A stretch of 64,000 bases of DNA from Streptomyces alboniger (GTDB taxonomy: Bacteria > Actinomycetota > Actinomycetes > Streptomycetales > Streptomycetaceae), in the NCBI RefSeq assembly GCF_008704395.1, contig NZ_CP023695.1:3720001-3784000 (forward strand), written 5' to 3'. The first letter of the stretch is position 1. The number at the start of each line of letters is the position of its first letter. This document shows, piece after piece, positions 46,122-52,772 of the stretch. The translations under genes were made by a program, and so were the position numbers. The notes under the pieces were generated by a model. That model was not told the origin of the DNA. It was given only the letters and a program-made list of their open reading frames with translations, and did not search any database.

Positions 46122-47066
46122 CTAGGCCGAAGCCGCCGTGAGCGCCGCGGTCTCCGTCTCCGTCAGTTCCACGTCCGCCACCGCCAGCAGGGCCGGCAGC
46201 TGCTCGACCGTGCGTGCGGATGCGATCGGTGCCGCCACGGTGGGCTGTGCCGCCAGCCAGGCGAGCGCCACGGTCGCGACCTGGACGCCGCGCTCCGCCG
46301 CGATCGTGTCGAGCGCGGCGAGGACACGGTCGCCCCGCTCGCTGCCCACGTACTCCTCGACCCGTCCGCTGCGCGCGCTCTCGACCCGCGCGCCGGGGCG
46401 GTACTTGCCGGTGAGGAAGCCGGACGCGAGCGCGTAGTAGGGGACGGCCGCGAGGCCGGAGCGGGAGGCGACCGCCTGGAGCGGACCCTCGTAGGTGTCG
46501 CGGGAGACGAGGTTGTAGTGCGGCTGGAGCGCGACATAGCGCGCGAGGCCCTCGCGGTCGGAGAGGTCGAGGGACTCCTGGAGCCGCTCGGGGCTGATGT
46601 TGGAGGCGGCGATCGCGCGCACCTTGCCGGCCCTGACCAGCTCGTCGAGCGCCCCGATGATCTCCTCCACCGGGACCGACGGGTCGTCGTAGTGGGTGTA
46701 GTAGAGGTCGATGTAGTCGGTGCCCAGGCGGCGCAGGGACGCGTCGACGGCCCTCTTGACGGTGTCGGCGGCGAGCCCCTGGTACTCGGGGTGGGCGCCG
46801 GCCTTCGTCGCGATGACGACATCGGAGCGGTTGCCGCGCTCGGCCAGCCACTCGCCGATGACGGTCTCGGACTCGCCGCCCTTGTTGCCCTCCACCCAGT
46901 ACGAGTAGGCGTCGGCGGTGTCGATGAAGTTGCCGCCCGCCGCGGTGTAGGCGTCGAGGACGGCGAAGGACGCGGTCCGGTCGGCGGTCCAGCCGAAGAC
47001 GTTGCCGCCGAGGGCGAGCGGGAAGACTTCGAGGTCGGATGCGCCGAGGGTACGAAGAGGAGTCAT
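46122..47066 (-). CDS. Aldo/keto reductase
   Basis: A 314-residue NADPH-dependent oxidoreductase with an (alpha/beta)8 barrel. The catalytic Asp-Tyr-Lys-His set is visible as FIDTADAYSYW (Asp/Tyr), VVIATKAG (Lys) and YYTHYDD (His); the NADP-binding C-terminal IASARTVEQL is present. LPHYNL-type substrate-loop residues appear as LQPHYNLVSRDTYEG. ATG 47066 behind GAGGAATGC is chosen over the in-frame 47126. It converges with the PrsW gene (6 bases between stops). Substrates for such reductases are usually aldehydes or ketones from detoxification or secondary metabolism; the specific one is unknown. Confidence 0.93.
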   Translation of the reverse strand: MTPLRTLGASDLEVFPLALGGNVFGWTADRTASFAVLDAYTAAGGNFIDTADAYSYWVEGNKGGESETVIGEWLAERGNRSDVVIATKAGAHPEYQGLAADTVKRAVDASLRRLGTDYIDLYYTHYDDPSVPVEEIIGALDELVRAGKVRAIAASNISPERLQESLDLSDREGLARYVALQPHYNLVSRDTYEGPLQAVASRSGLAAVPYYALASGFLTGKYRPGARVESARSGRVEEYVGSERGDRVLAALDTIAAERGVQVATVALAWLAAQPTVAAPIASARTVEQLPALLAVADVELTETETAALTAASA

Positions 47067-47132
47067 GCATTCCTCAACGTCCTTGCCGGAAACCGAATTC
47101 CGGAGGCCTGCCCAAAGAAGCGTCAAGTCCGC

Positions 47133-48209
47133 TCAGGGGTTGAGGCCCTTGCTCCGCAGCCAGGCCAGCGGGTCGATGGCGGCGCCGCCGGAGGTGCGGA
47201 CTTCCAGGTGGAGGTGGGGCCCGGTGACGTTGCCGGTCGCGCCGACGCGGCCGATGACGTCGCCCGTGCTGACCTTCTGCCCGACGCTCACGTTGAGGGA
47301 GGACTGGTGGCAGTACCAGACCTCGGTGCCGTCCGACAGCTCAAGGACCGTGCGGTAGCCGTACGCGCCCGCCCAGCCGGCTTCCTTGACGGTGCCGGTG
47401 TGCACGGCCTTGAGCGGGGTACCCGTCGGCGCGGCGAAGTCGAGACCGGTGTGCTGACCGGAGGACCACATCGAGCCCGAGTCACCGAAGTGCGAGGTCA
47501 GGGTGTACGAGGAGGTGGGGATGGCGTAGCTTCTCGCGAGCTTGGCGCGGCGCTCGGCCAGGGCCTTGGCCTTGCGGGCCTCCTCCTCCTTCTTCTTCTT
47601 CGCGGCGGCCTTGGCGTCGGCCTCGCGCTCGGCTTCCTTCTGCTGGGCGGCGGCCTCCTCGGCGGCCTTCTTGGCGGCGGCCTCCTCGGCCGCGGTCCGC
47701 ACCGCGTCGTCCGCCTGGTCCTGCTGGCTCTCGGCCTGCTGCATGATCCGGGCGCGCAGGGCCTCGCCCGCGTCGGAGGTGCCCTGCCCCGCGTCGGCGG
47801 AGGTCATACCGGCGGTCGTGAGCGGGGCGCCGGCGGGGACGGCGTCGGAGCCCGCGGCGTCCGGAGCGTCGTCGGATATCAGGGAGCCCACGCCCGGAAG
47901 GGACTTGGCCTCCGGCAGCGAGTCCGTGACGGTGCCCAGGTCGGGCATCGATAGGGAGACGGGGGGCTTGCCGTCCTGCGCGGTGGCGATGCCGCCCGCG
48001 CCGACGGCGGCGATGACGCCGACGCCCAGCACGGTCGAGCTGCGGGCGAGGCCGCCGCCGCCCTTCTTGTGCACACGGTGCCTGCCGCGGACGGGACGGA
48101 CGGACTCCTCAGTGGGATTCCATTCCTCCCAGGTCTCTGGGTCGTACCCACCGAACTCGTCGTCGTTCGGTACGTACACGGCTTGGGGGGCAGGCCGGTT
48201 GGACGCCAC
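47133..48209 (-). CDS. M23-family peptidoglycan endopeptidase with coiled coil
   Basis: A 358-residue cell-wall hydrolase. Residues ~50-75 form an N-terminal membrane anchor or signal (ARSSTVLGVGVIAAVGAGGIATA), and ~165-240 a highly charged Ala/Lys/Glu coiled coil. Residues ~245-355 are the LytM/M23 domain with the zinc ligands His253-x3-Asp257 (HTGLDFAAP) and His332-x-His334 (GPHLHLEV). It would cleave peptide cross-bridges. GTG 48209 sits behind AAAGGAG. The leader carries a c-di-AMP riboswitch, so synthesis is linked to this second messenger, as known for Streptomyces cell-wall hydrolases. All ligands are present, so the protein should be active and not only a regulator. Confidence 0.92.
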   Translation of the reverse strand: MASNRPAPQAVYVPNDDEFGGYDPETWEEWNPTEESVRPVRGRHRVHKKGGGGLARSSTVLGVGVIAAVGAGGIATAQDGKPPVSLSMPDLGTVTDSLPEAKSLPGVGSLISDDAPDAAGSDAVPAGAPLTTAGMTSADAGQGTSDAGEALRARIMQQAESQQDQADDAVRTAAEEAAAKKAAEEAAAQQKEAEREADAKAAAKKKKEEEARKAKALAERRAKLARSYAIPTSSYTLTSHFGDSGSMWSSGQHTGLDFAAPTGTPLKAVHTGTVKEAGWAGAYGYRTVLELSDGTEVWYCHQSSLNVSVGQKVSTGDVIGRVGATGNVTGPHLHLEVRTSGGAAIDPLAWLRSKGLNP

Positions 48210-48233
48210 TGGGGCGCACTCCTTTCCTTCCTT

Positions 48234-48380
48234 CTCGCCTACCGGGTTAGCTGACGGGTTCGGAGCAGGAAGGTCTCCTACGAACATCTGGCACGGATGC
48301 ACAGATGCCCGATTCACCCCAAGTTGGTGGTTCCCCGGCTCCCTTGCGGGATTAGGCGTGTGCGCACGGAGCCGCCTCTA
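48234..48380 (-). ncRNA. ydaO-type c-di-AMP riboswitch
   Basis: The leader of the M23 peptidase gene carries the conserved ydaO core on the minus strand: CTAATCCC, then GGGAGCCGGGGAACCA, TTGGGGTGAATCGGGC and finally CTCCGAACCCGTCAGCTAAC followed by CCGGTAGGCG. The last block is the most diagnostic. The ribosome site of the peptidase follows ~15-20 bases after. In Streptomyces, ligand binding to such riboswitches turns off expression of wall hydrolases. Exact ends are estimated; the rest of the gap (48381-48542) shows only a likely promoter zone. Confidence 0.9.
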
Positions 48381-48542
48381 GTGACGGCTGGGACGACCGC
48401 GCTGCGTTATCGAACGTTAATAGACAGTGGGTCCGTATTCCAAGCTGTTCCGGTTGATCGTTAACGCGGACCCCCGCCCACCCGCCACCGGAACTTCACA
48501 TTCCCTTGACACGACGTCACTTGTTATGCAGAGGGGTGCACT

Positions 48543-49691
48543 TCAGTCACGGCCGGTGACCTCGGCGTCCCCGGCCGTCGGCCGCCGCACCGCGAGCAGC
48601 GCCATGTCGTCCGTCGCCGCGCCCCCGGTGTGCCGCCGCACCTCCTGCGCGAGCGCGGCGAGCAGCGCGTGCGGCCCCTCGCGGCCGGGGAAGATCCGCC
48701 CGCCGAGCCGGGTCGCGGGATCGTAGAACTCCCCCGCTGCGTCCCGCGCCTCCGAGAGGCCGTCCGTGTAGAAGAGCAGCATCGCGCCGGGCGGGAACTC
48801 CGACTCGTCCGCCCGGTCCGGCCAGAACCCCAGCTCACCCATGCCGAGCGGCAGCGCGGGCTCGCTCGCGGAGAGCACACACAGCCGCCCGTCGCCGCGC
48901 AGCAGCAGGGGCGCCGGGTGCCCTCGGTTGACCAGCCGTACGAGCCCTTCGCCGTGCCGGATCTCCGCGAGGACGGCGGTGGTGAACCCCTCGAAGGCGT
49001 CGAGCCCGTCCCGCCGGGTGCCCTCACGCGCGAGCGCCCGCTCCAGGCGCTCCGCCACGGCCTCCAGAGTGGCCTCCTGCTCGGCGGCCTCCCGGAACGC
49101 GCCGATGACGACGGCGACGGCCGCCACCGCGCCCATGCCCTTCCCCCGTACGTCACCGACGACGAGCCGTACGCCGTGCGGGGTGTCCTGTACGGCGTAC
49201 AGATCGCCGCCGATGAACGCGTCGGCCTGCGCGGCCTCGTACCGCGCCGCGATGTCGAGCCCGCCGATGCGGGGGTCCGGCTGCGGCAGGACGGCCCGCT
49301 GGGTGGCCTCGGCGATGGAGCGGGCGGTGGCGAGACGGTCGTTGCCGCGATGGATGACGCCGTTGATGACGATCGCGAGGGCGGCGACGGTCGCCACGGT
49401 GACCAGTTCGGTGACGGCCTCGACATGGCTGGTGTTGGTGTTGCCGTAGTGCAGCACCAGGACGGAGACGGAGGCCGTGATGCCCGTGAGGACGGTGTTG
49501 AGCAGCGAGTAGAAGGGAGCCGCGATCAGCGGGGCGGCCGTGAAGAGCGGGGCGGCGGTGAACTCGGCCGGGGTCGAGGCGTCGTACACGATGCCGACGG
49601 TCAGGAGCAGGAGGGGCAGGGCGCGGACGAAGGCCCGCTCGTGCGCGGTGGTTCCGCGGGTCCCACCGCCGGTTCCTCCACGCTGCCCCAC
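48543..49691 (-). CDS. Membrane-bound SpoIIE/PP2C-type serine phosphatase
   Basis: A 382-residue protein. Residues ~10-120 contain three to four hydrophobic helices (FVRALPLLLLTVGIVYDA ... LIAAPFYSLLNTVLTGITASVSVLVL ... VTVATVAALAIVINGVI). Residues ~135-375 form a PP2C domain of the SpoIIE/RsbU type with the metal site stretches DAFIGGDLYAVQDT, VVGDVRGKG, MLLFYTDGLSEARD and ATDDMALLAV. Such phosphatases act on anti-anti-sigma factors. Start choice is between GTG 49733 and GTG 49691; the latter, behind CGGGAG, is given. The membrane part has no recognised sensor, so the input signal is unknown. A tRNA gene lies ~180 bases upstream. Confidence 0.9.
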   Translation of the reverse strand: MGQRGGTGGGTRGTTAHERAFVRALPLLLLTVGIVYDASTPAEFTAAPLFTAAPLIAAPFYSLLNTVLTGITASVSVLVLHYGNTNTSHVEAVTELVTVATVAALAIVINGVIHRGNDRLATARSIAEATQRAVLPQPDPRIGGLDIAARYEAAQADAFIGGDLYAVQDTPHGVRLVVGDVRGKGMGAVAAVAVVIGAFREAAEQEATLEAVAERLERALAREGTRRDGLDAFEGFTTAVLAEIRHGEGLVRLVNRGHPAPLLLRGDGRLCVLSASEPALPLGMGELGFWPDRADESEFPPGAMLLFYTDGLSEARDAAGEFYDPATRLGGRIFPGREGPHALLAALAQEVRRHTGGAATDDMALLAVRRPTAGDAEVTGRD

Positions 49692-49867
49692 CGCTTGTCT
49701 CCCGCCGAGTCCGCGCCCATCACCGCGCTGCACTCAGGCTTCCCGGAGCGGGGTGCGGGGGCGACCTGGTGTGGGCCGAGCGGGTTACGCACGTCCTGCC
49801 CCGGCACACGGAGCCGGAAAACACCCAGGGCCGGAAGCGATGAACGCTTCCGGCCCTGGGTCTTCAG

Positions 49868-49941
49868 TAGCGGGGACAGGATTTGAACCTGCGACCTCTG
49901 GGTTATGAGCCCAGCGAGCTACCGAGCTGCTCCACCCCGCG
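49868..49941 (-). tRNA. Initiator tRNA-fMet (CAT)
   Basis: A 74-base cloverleaf: acceptor CGCGGGG with the C1-U72 mismatch, anticodon stem with three G-C pairs (GGG-CTCATAA-CCC), anticodon CAT and T-arm GCAGG-TTCAAAT-CCTGT. The mismatch and the GGG/CCC stem mark the initiator. The 3' CCA is not encoded. Confidence 0.95.
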
Positions 49942-50033
49942 TCGGTAAACACAACTGTACGCCATCCGGAGGGGTGGTGCGAACCAATGCCCGAGGGCCC
50001 CGCTGAGCGGGGCCACCCGGGCCCGACGGGCGT

Positions 50034-51560
50034 CTAAGCCGCCGTGGTCAGCTCACCGCTGCGCGCCGCTTCGGTCTCGGTCTCCTCCGGGGTGGCCTCC
50101 TTGCGGTCCCTGATGAGGAGGACGGCGAGGGCGGCGGCGGCCAGGACGCCCGCGGCGCCGGCCCAGAAGCTGGCGGACATCGCCTCGGTGAAGGCCTCGC
50201 GGGCGGCCGTGGCGAGGGCGTTGTCGCCGGTGGACGCGGCGAGGGCGAGCGCGTCGGAGACGGAGTGGCTCGCGTCGGCGGGGGCGGAGTCGGGCATCGC
50301 GTCGGTGTAGGTGCGGGAGAGGACCGTGCCGAGGACGGCGACGCCGAGGGCCGCGCCGGCCTGCTGGACGGTGTCGTTGAGTGCGGAGCCGACCCCGGCG
50401 TGCTCGGCGGGCACCGCGCTCATCAGCGCGGCGGTCGCGGCCGGCATCGCCAGGCCGCCTCCGATGCCGATCAGGACCATGGCCGCGGCGAGCATCCAGA
50501 ACTCGGCGTCCGAGGGCAGCGAGGCGAGCGCCCCGAACCCGGCGGCGATGACGGCCAGGCCGAGGGCGGTCATGGGCCGGTTGCCGATCTTGTTGCCGAG
50601 GGTGGCGCCGATGCCGTTGAAGAGCAGGGTGGCGACGGCCATCGGGGCGAAGGCGAGGCCGGTCTCGGCGGGCGTGTAGCCGAGTACGAACTGGAGGTAC
50701 TGGGTCAGGACCAGCATCAGCCCGCCGTTGGCGAAGGTCAGCAGGACGAGGGAGAAGCTGGCGCCGCTGAAGACACGGTTGCGGAAGAGGCCGAGCGGGA
50801 CCATCGGCGAGTCGCAGCGGACCTCCCAGATCCCGAAGGCGGCCAGGGCGAGGACGGCGACGCCGAGGGAGACCTGCGTACTCGTGTCGTCGAGCCCGGC
50901 CTTGGCGGACTCGATGATCGTCCACACCAGCGCGGTCATCCCGACCATCGAGAGGATCATGCCGAGCGGGTCGGCCTTGCGGGCGGGGCCCTTGGACTCC
51001 GGCATGAGGACGAGGGCGGCGACGATGGCGAGGAGGGCGATCGGGACGTTCATCAGGAAGACGGCACCCCACCAGAAGTGGGCGATCAGCACACCGCCGA
51101 GCACGGGCCCGCCGACCAGACCGACCACGGCCACCGCGCTCCAGGCACTGATCGCCTTGCGCCGCTCCTCGTCGTCGAAGACGGTGATGAGGATCGACAG
51201 CGTGCTCGGCATCACCAGGGCGCCCCCGATACCCATCAACACCCGCCCCGCTATGAGCTGTTCGGGATTCTGCGCGACGGTGGCCAGCAGGGAAGCGGCC
51301 CCGAAGAGGACGAGCCCCACGACCATCACCCGCCGCCGCCCGAACCGGTCGGAGAGGCTTCCCGCGGTGAGCAGCAGACCCGCGAAGACCAGGATGTACG
51401 ACTCGATGATCCACTGGATGTCCTGGGCGTCCGCGCCCAGGTCCTCGGCGATCGGCGGGACCGAGACGGTCAGGACCATGTTGTCGACGACCAGGACCAA
51501 CGTGCTCAGGCAGAGCACGATCAGGATGAGCCAGCGGCGCGGATGACGGCGCTCTTCCAT
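50034..51560 (-). CDS. DHA2-type MFS multidrug exporter (14 helices)
   Basis: A 508-residue drug/proton antiporter of the DHA2 group with 14 predicted membrane helices. Motifs: the helix-1 VDNMVLTVSVPPIAEDLGA, the loop 2-3 GSLSDRFGRRRVMV and the antiporter motif C region WSAVAVVGLVGGPVLGGVL, all typical of QacA/EmrB-like exporters. ATG 51560 is chosen because GAGGGGTTCC precedes it; the in-frame 51671 extension runs through the promoter. The tail is short and acidic. No TetR or MarR gene is next to it, although the promoter contains an imperfect palindrome. The substrate is unknown. Confidence 0.92.
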   Translation of the reverse strand: MEERRHPRRWLILIVLCLSTLVLVVDNMVLTVSVPPIAEDLGADAQDIQWIIESYILVFAGLLLTAGSLSDRFGRRRVMVVGLVLFGAASLLATVAQNPEQLIAGRVLMGIGGALVMPSTLSILITVFDDEERRKAISAWSAVAVVGLVGGPVLGGVLIAHFWWGAVFLMNVPIALLAIVAALVLMPESKGPARKADPLGMILSMVGMTALVWTIIESAKAGLDDTSTQVSLGVAVLALAAFGIWEVRCDSPMVPLGLFRNRVFSGASFSLVLLTFANGGLMLVLTQYLQFVLGYTPAETGLAFAPMAVATLLFNGIGATLGNKIGNRPMTALGLAVIAAGFGALASLPSDAEFWMLAAAMVLIGIGGGLAMPAATAALMSAVPAEHAGVGSALNDTVQQAGAALGVAVLGTVLSRTYTDAMPDSAPADASHSVSDALALAASTGDNALATAAREAFTEAMSASFWAGAAGVLAAAALAVLLIRDRKEATPEETETEAARSGELTTAA

Positions 51561-51622
51561 CGTGGAACCCCTCAGGACTTGGGCGGCACGCCTGCTGCGT
51601 ACGACGTGCCCTCGTTGCGAAC

Positions 51623-51651
51623 ACTGTACGCACAGCGCACGGTGTACGCAA
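51623..51651 (-). promoter_or_regulatory. Promoter of the DHA2 exporter with embedded palindrome
   Basis: On the minus strand, TTGCGT (51651-51646) and TACAGT (51628-51623) are 17 bases apart, a good principal-sigma promoter. The spacer and its edges form an imperfect palindrome GTACACCGTGC-GCTGTGCGTAC, a likely operator for an unknown repressor. TACGCA recurs at 51627, 51645 and 51665. Confidence 0.6.
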
Positions 51652-51821
51652 GGAGCGAACGTCATACGCACTACATGGGAGCACCGTCGCTGGCCTGCGG
51701 TTCACGGGCAACGAGAGGGGGGTGGAATGACCGCTTGTCGTAGAGATCGCCCCGCGGACGCAGGCGGCTCATCGCTCACCGCAGCGCGCAGCGGGGCTTC
51801 GGGCGGCAGGTGGCGGTCCGG

Positions 51822-51871
51822 CCCGGCTAGCTCTCGGGCAGCAGGACCCGGCTAGCTCTCGGGCAGCAAGC
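51822..51871. repeat. Short tandem repeat (25-base period)
   Basis: The 22-base sequence CCCGGCTAGCTCTCGGGC plus AGCA occurs twice, 25 bases apart (51822 and 51847), between the exporter promoter and the small Cys-rich gene. Each copy contains a GCTAGC palindrome. Confidence 0.75.
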
Positions 51872-51920
51872 CCGGATCGGTGCACAGCCCGCGCAGGCGC
51901 AGCAGTACGGCGCCGCGCGC

Positions 51921-52247
51921 ATGGGCGAAGACCGCCTCCCGCTCAAGCAGCCGGGAGCGGGTGACCACGGCCTGACCGAGCCGGCCGAGGAGCAGTTGTC
52001 CGGCCGACGCTGCATCTGGTGCATGGCCAGCCTCAGCAACAACACCGCCATCGACCTCGGGGCGCGCGAGGAGATCGCACACGGCAGCGCCACTCGCTGG
52101 TTCCCCCGCAGCTGCCGCGCCTGCGGCTTCCAGCACATCTACCAGGCGCTCCTCGACCACACCCAGAACTGTGAGCAGCGCGCCGACGACCTCACCCGCT
52201 GCACCGCCGGTACGGCGCTGCGCATGGCCATGCGGACGGTGCGGTGA
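51921..52247 (+). CDS. Small Cys-rich protein (108 aa)
   Basis: A 108-residue basic protein with Cys pairs (RRCIWCMASL and RSCRACGF) and a later Cys-rich pattern (QNCEQRADDLTRCTAG). The CxxC pairs ~30 residues apart suggest a zinc ribbon or treble-clef fold. WFPRSCRACG followed by a long helix with HTQNCEQ recalls small conserved Streptomyces proteins of unknown function. ATG 51921 is the first in-frame start; upstream sequence is repetitive and non-coding. It stands between the exporter and tRNA-Lys, followed by two hairpins. A DNA- or RNA-binding role is only a guess. Confidence 0.65.
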   Translation: MGEDRLPLKQPGAGDHGLTEPAEEQLSGRRCIWCMASLSNNTAIDLGAREEIAHGSATRWFPRSCRACGFQHIYQALLDHTQNCEQRADDLTRCTAGTALRMAMRTVR

Positions 52248-52346
52248 TGAGCGGCCTCGCAGCACAGGGCACGTCCCTCAGCCACTTCCCGACGGAACCG
52301 CGGCGTGGAAGAGACAGTGCGGCTGGCTACAGGGCGGCCGCCCGCA

Positions 52347-52389
52347 GCCAGGAGGCCCCGGCCGGCATGTCCCCGGTCGGGGCCTCCTG
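52347..52389. terminator. Strong hairpin downstream of the Cys-rich gene
   Basis: CCAGGAGGCCCCGGCCGG ... CCCCGGTCGGGGCCTCCTGG forms a stem of more than 15 pairs with one or two mismatches near the loop. No T-run follows, so this is an actinomycete-type terminator between convergent units. Confidence 0.7.
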
Positions 52390-52483
52390 GTGTCTCGCAG
52401 GGTGACGATCGCCGGCCCCTCGGGCCGGCAGGGGGCCAGCAGGGGGCCAGCAGCTGATCCTCGGGCCCCCGAAAACGACATCG

Positions 52484-52517
52484 GGCCCCTGGCCAAATCC
52501 CTCTGACCAGGGGCCCG
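52484..52517 (-). terminator. Terminator of tRNA-Lys
   Basis: CGGGCCCCTGG-CCAAATCCCTCTGA-CCAGGGGCCCG lies directly downstream (minus sense) of the tRNA-Lys gene. It has an 11-bp stem and no clear T-run. Confidence 0.7.
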
Positions 52518-52522
52518 TGCGG

Positions 52523-52595
52523 TAGACCGTGTGGGACTCGAACCCACAACCAATGGATTAAAAGTCCACTGCTCTGCCAATTGAGCTAACGGTCC
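52523..52595 (-). tRNA. tRNA-Lys (TTT)
   Basis: A 73-base cloverleaf: acceptor GGACCGT/ACGGTCT (G1-U72 wobble), anticodon loop CTTTTAA giving anticodon TTT, T-arm GTGGG-TTCGAGT-CCCAC. The D-arm GCTC-AATTGGCA-GAGC is complete. The 3' CCA is not fully encoded. Confidence 0.94.
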
Positions 52596-52772
52596 TCGGC
52601 GGTGCACCCCCGAGCATAGCGGGACGCGCCCCGTCTTCCGATCGGGTATCGCCGGTTCACTGATCATGAAGTCGTCGGCACGTACGCCAGTGGCCCCCAC
52701 CCGGATCGGGTGGGGGCCACTGTCAATGCGGCTCAGCGCGGCTCAGCGCGGCTCACGCGCGGCCGAGTGCCG

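Larger units (their letters stand above)
51561..51920. other. Intergenic region upstream of the DHA2 exporter
   Basis: A 360-base gap without a credible gene; a short frame on the plus strand has no coding character. It contains the exporter promoter, three TACGCA motifs, a tandem repeat near 51822-51871 and the ribosome-site region of the next gene. Confidence 0.55.

Noticed and set aside
51562-51855. Plus-strand open frame upstream of the small Cys-rich gene
   Set aside because: It runs through the exporter promoter and a tandem repeat, lacks a ribosome site and has no recognisable domain.
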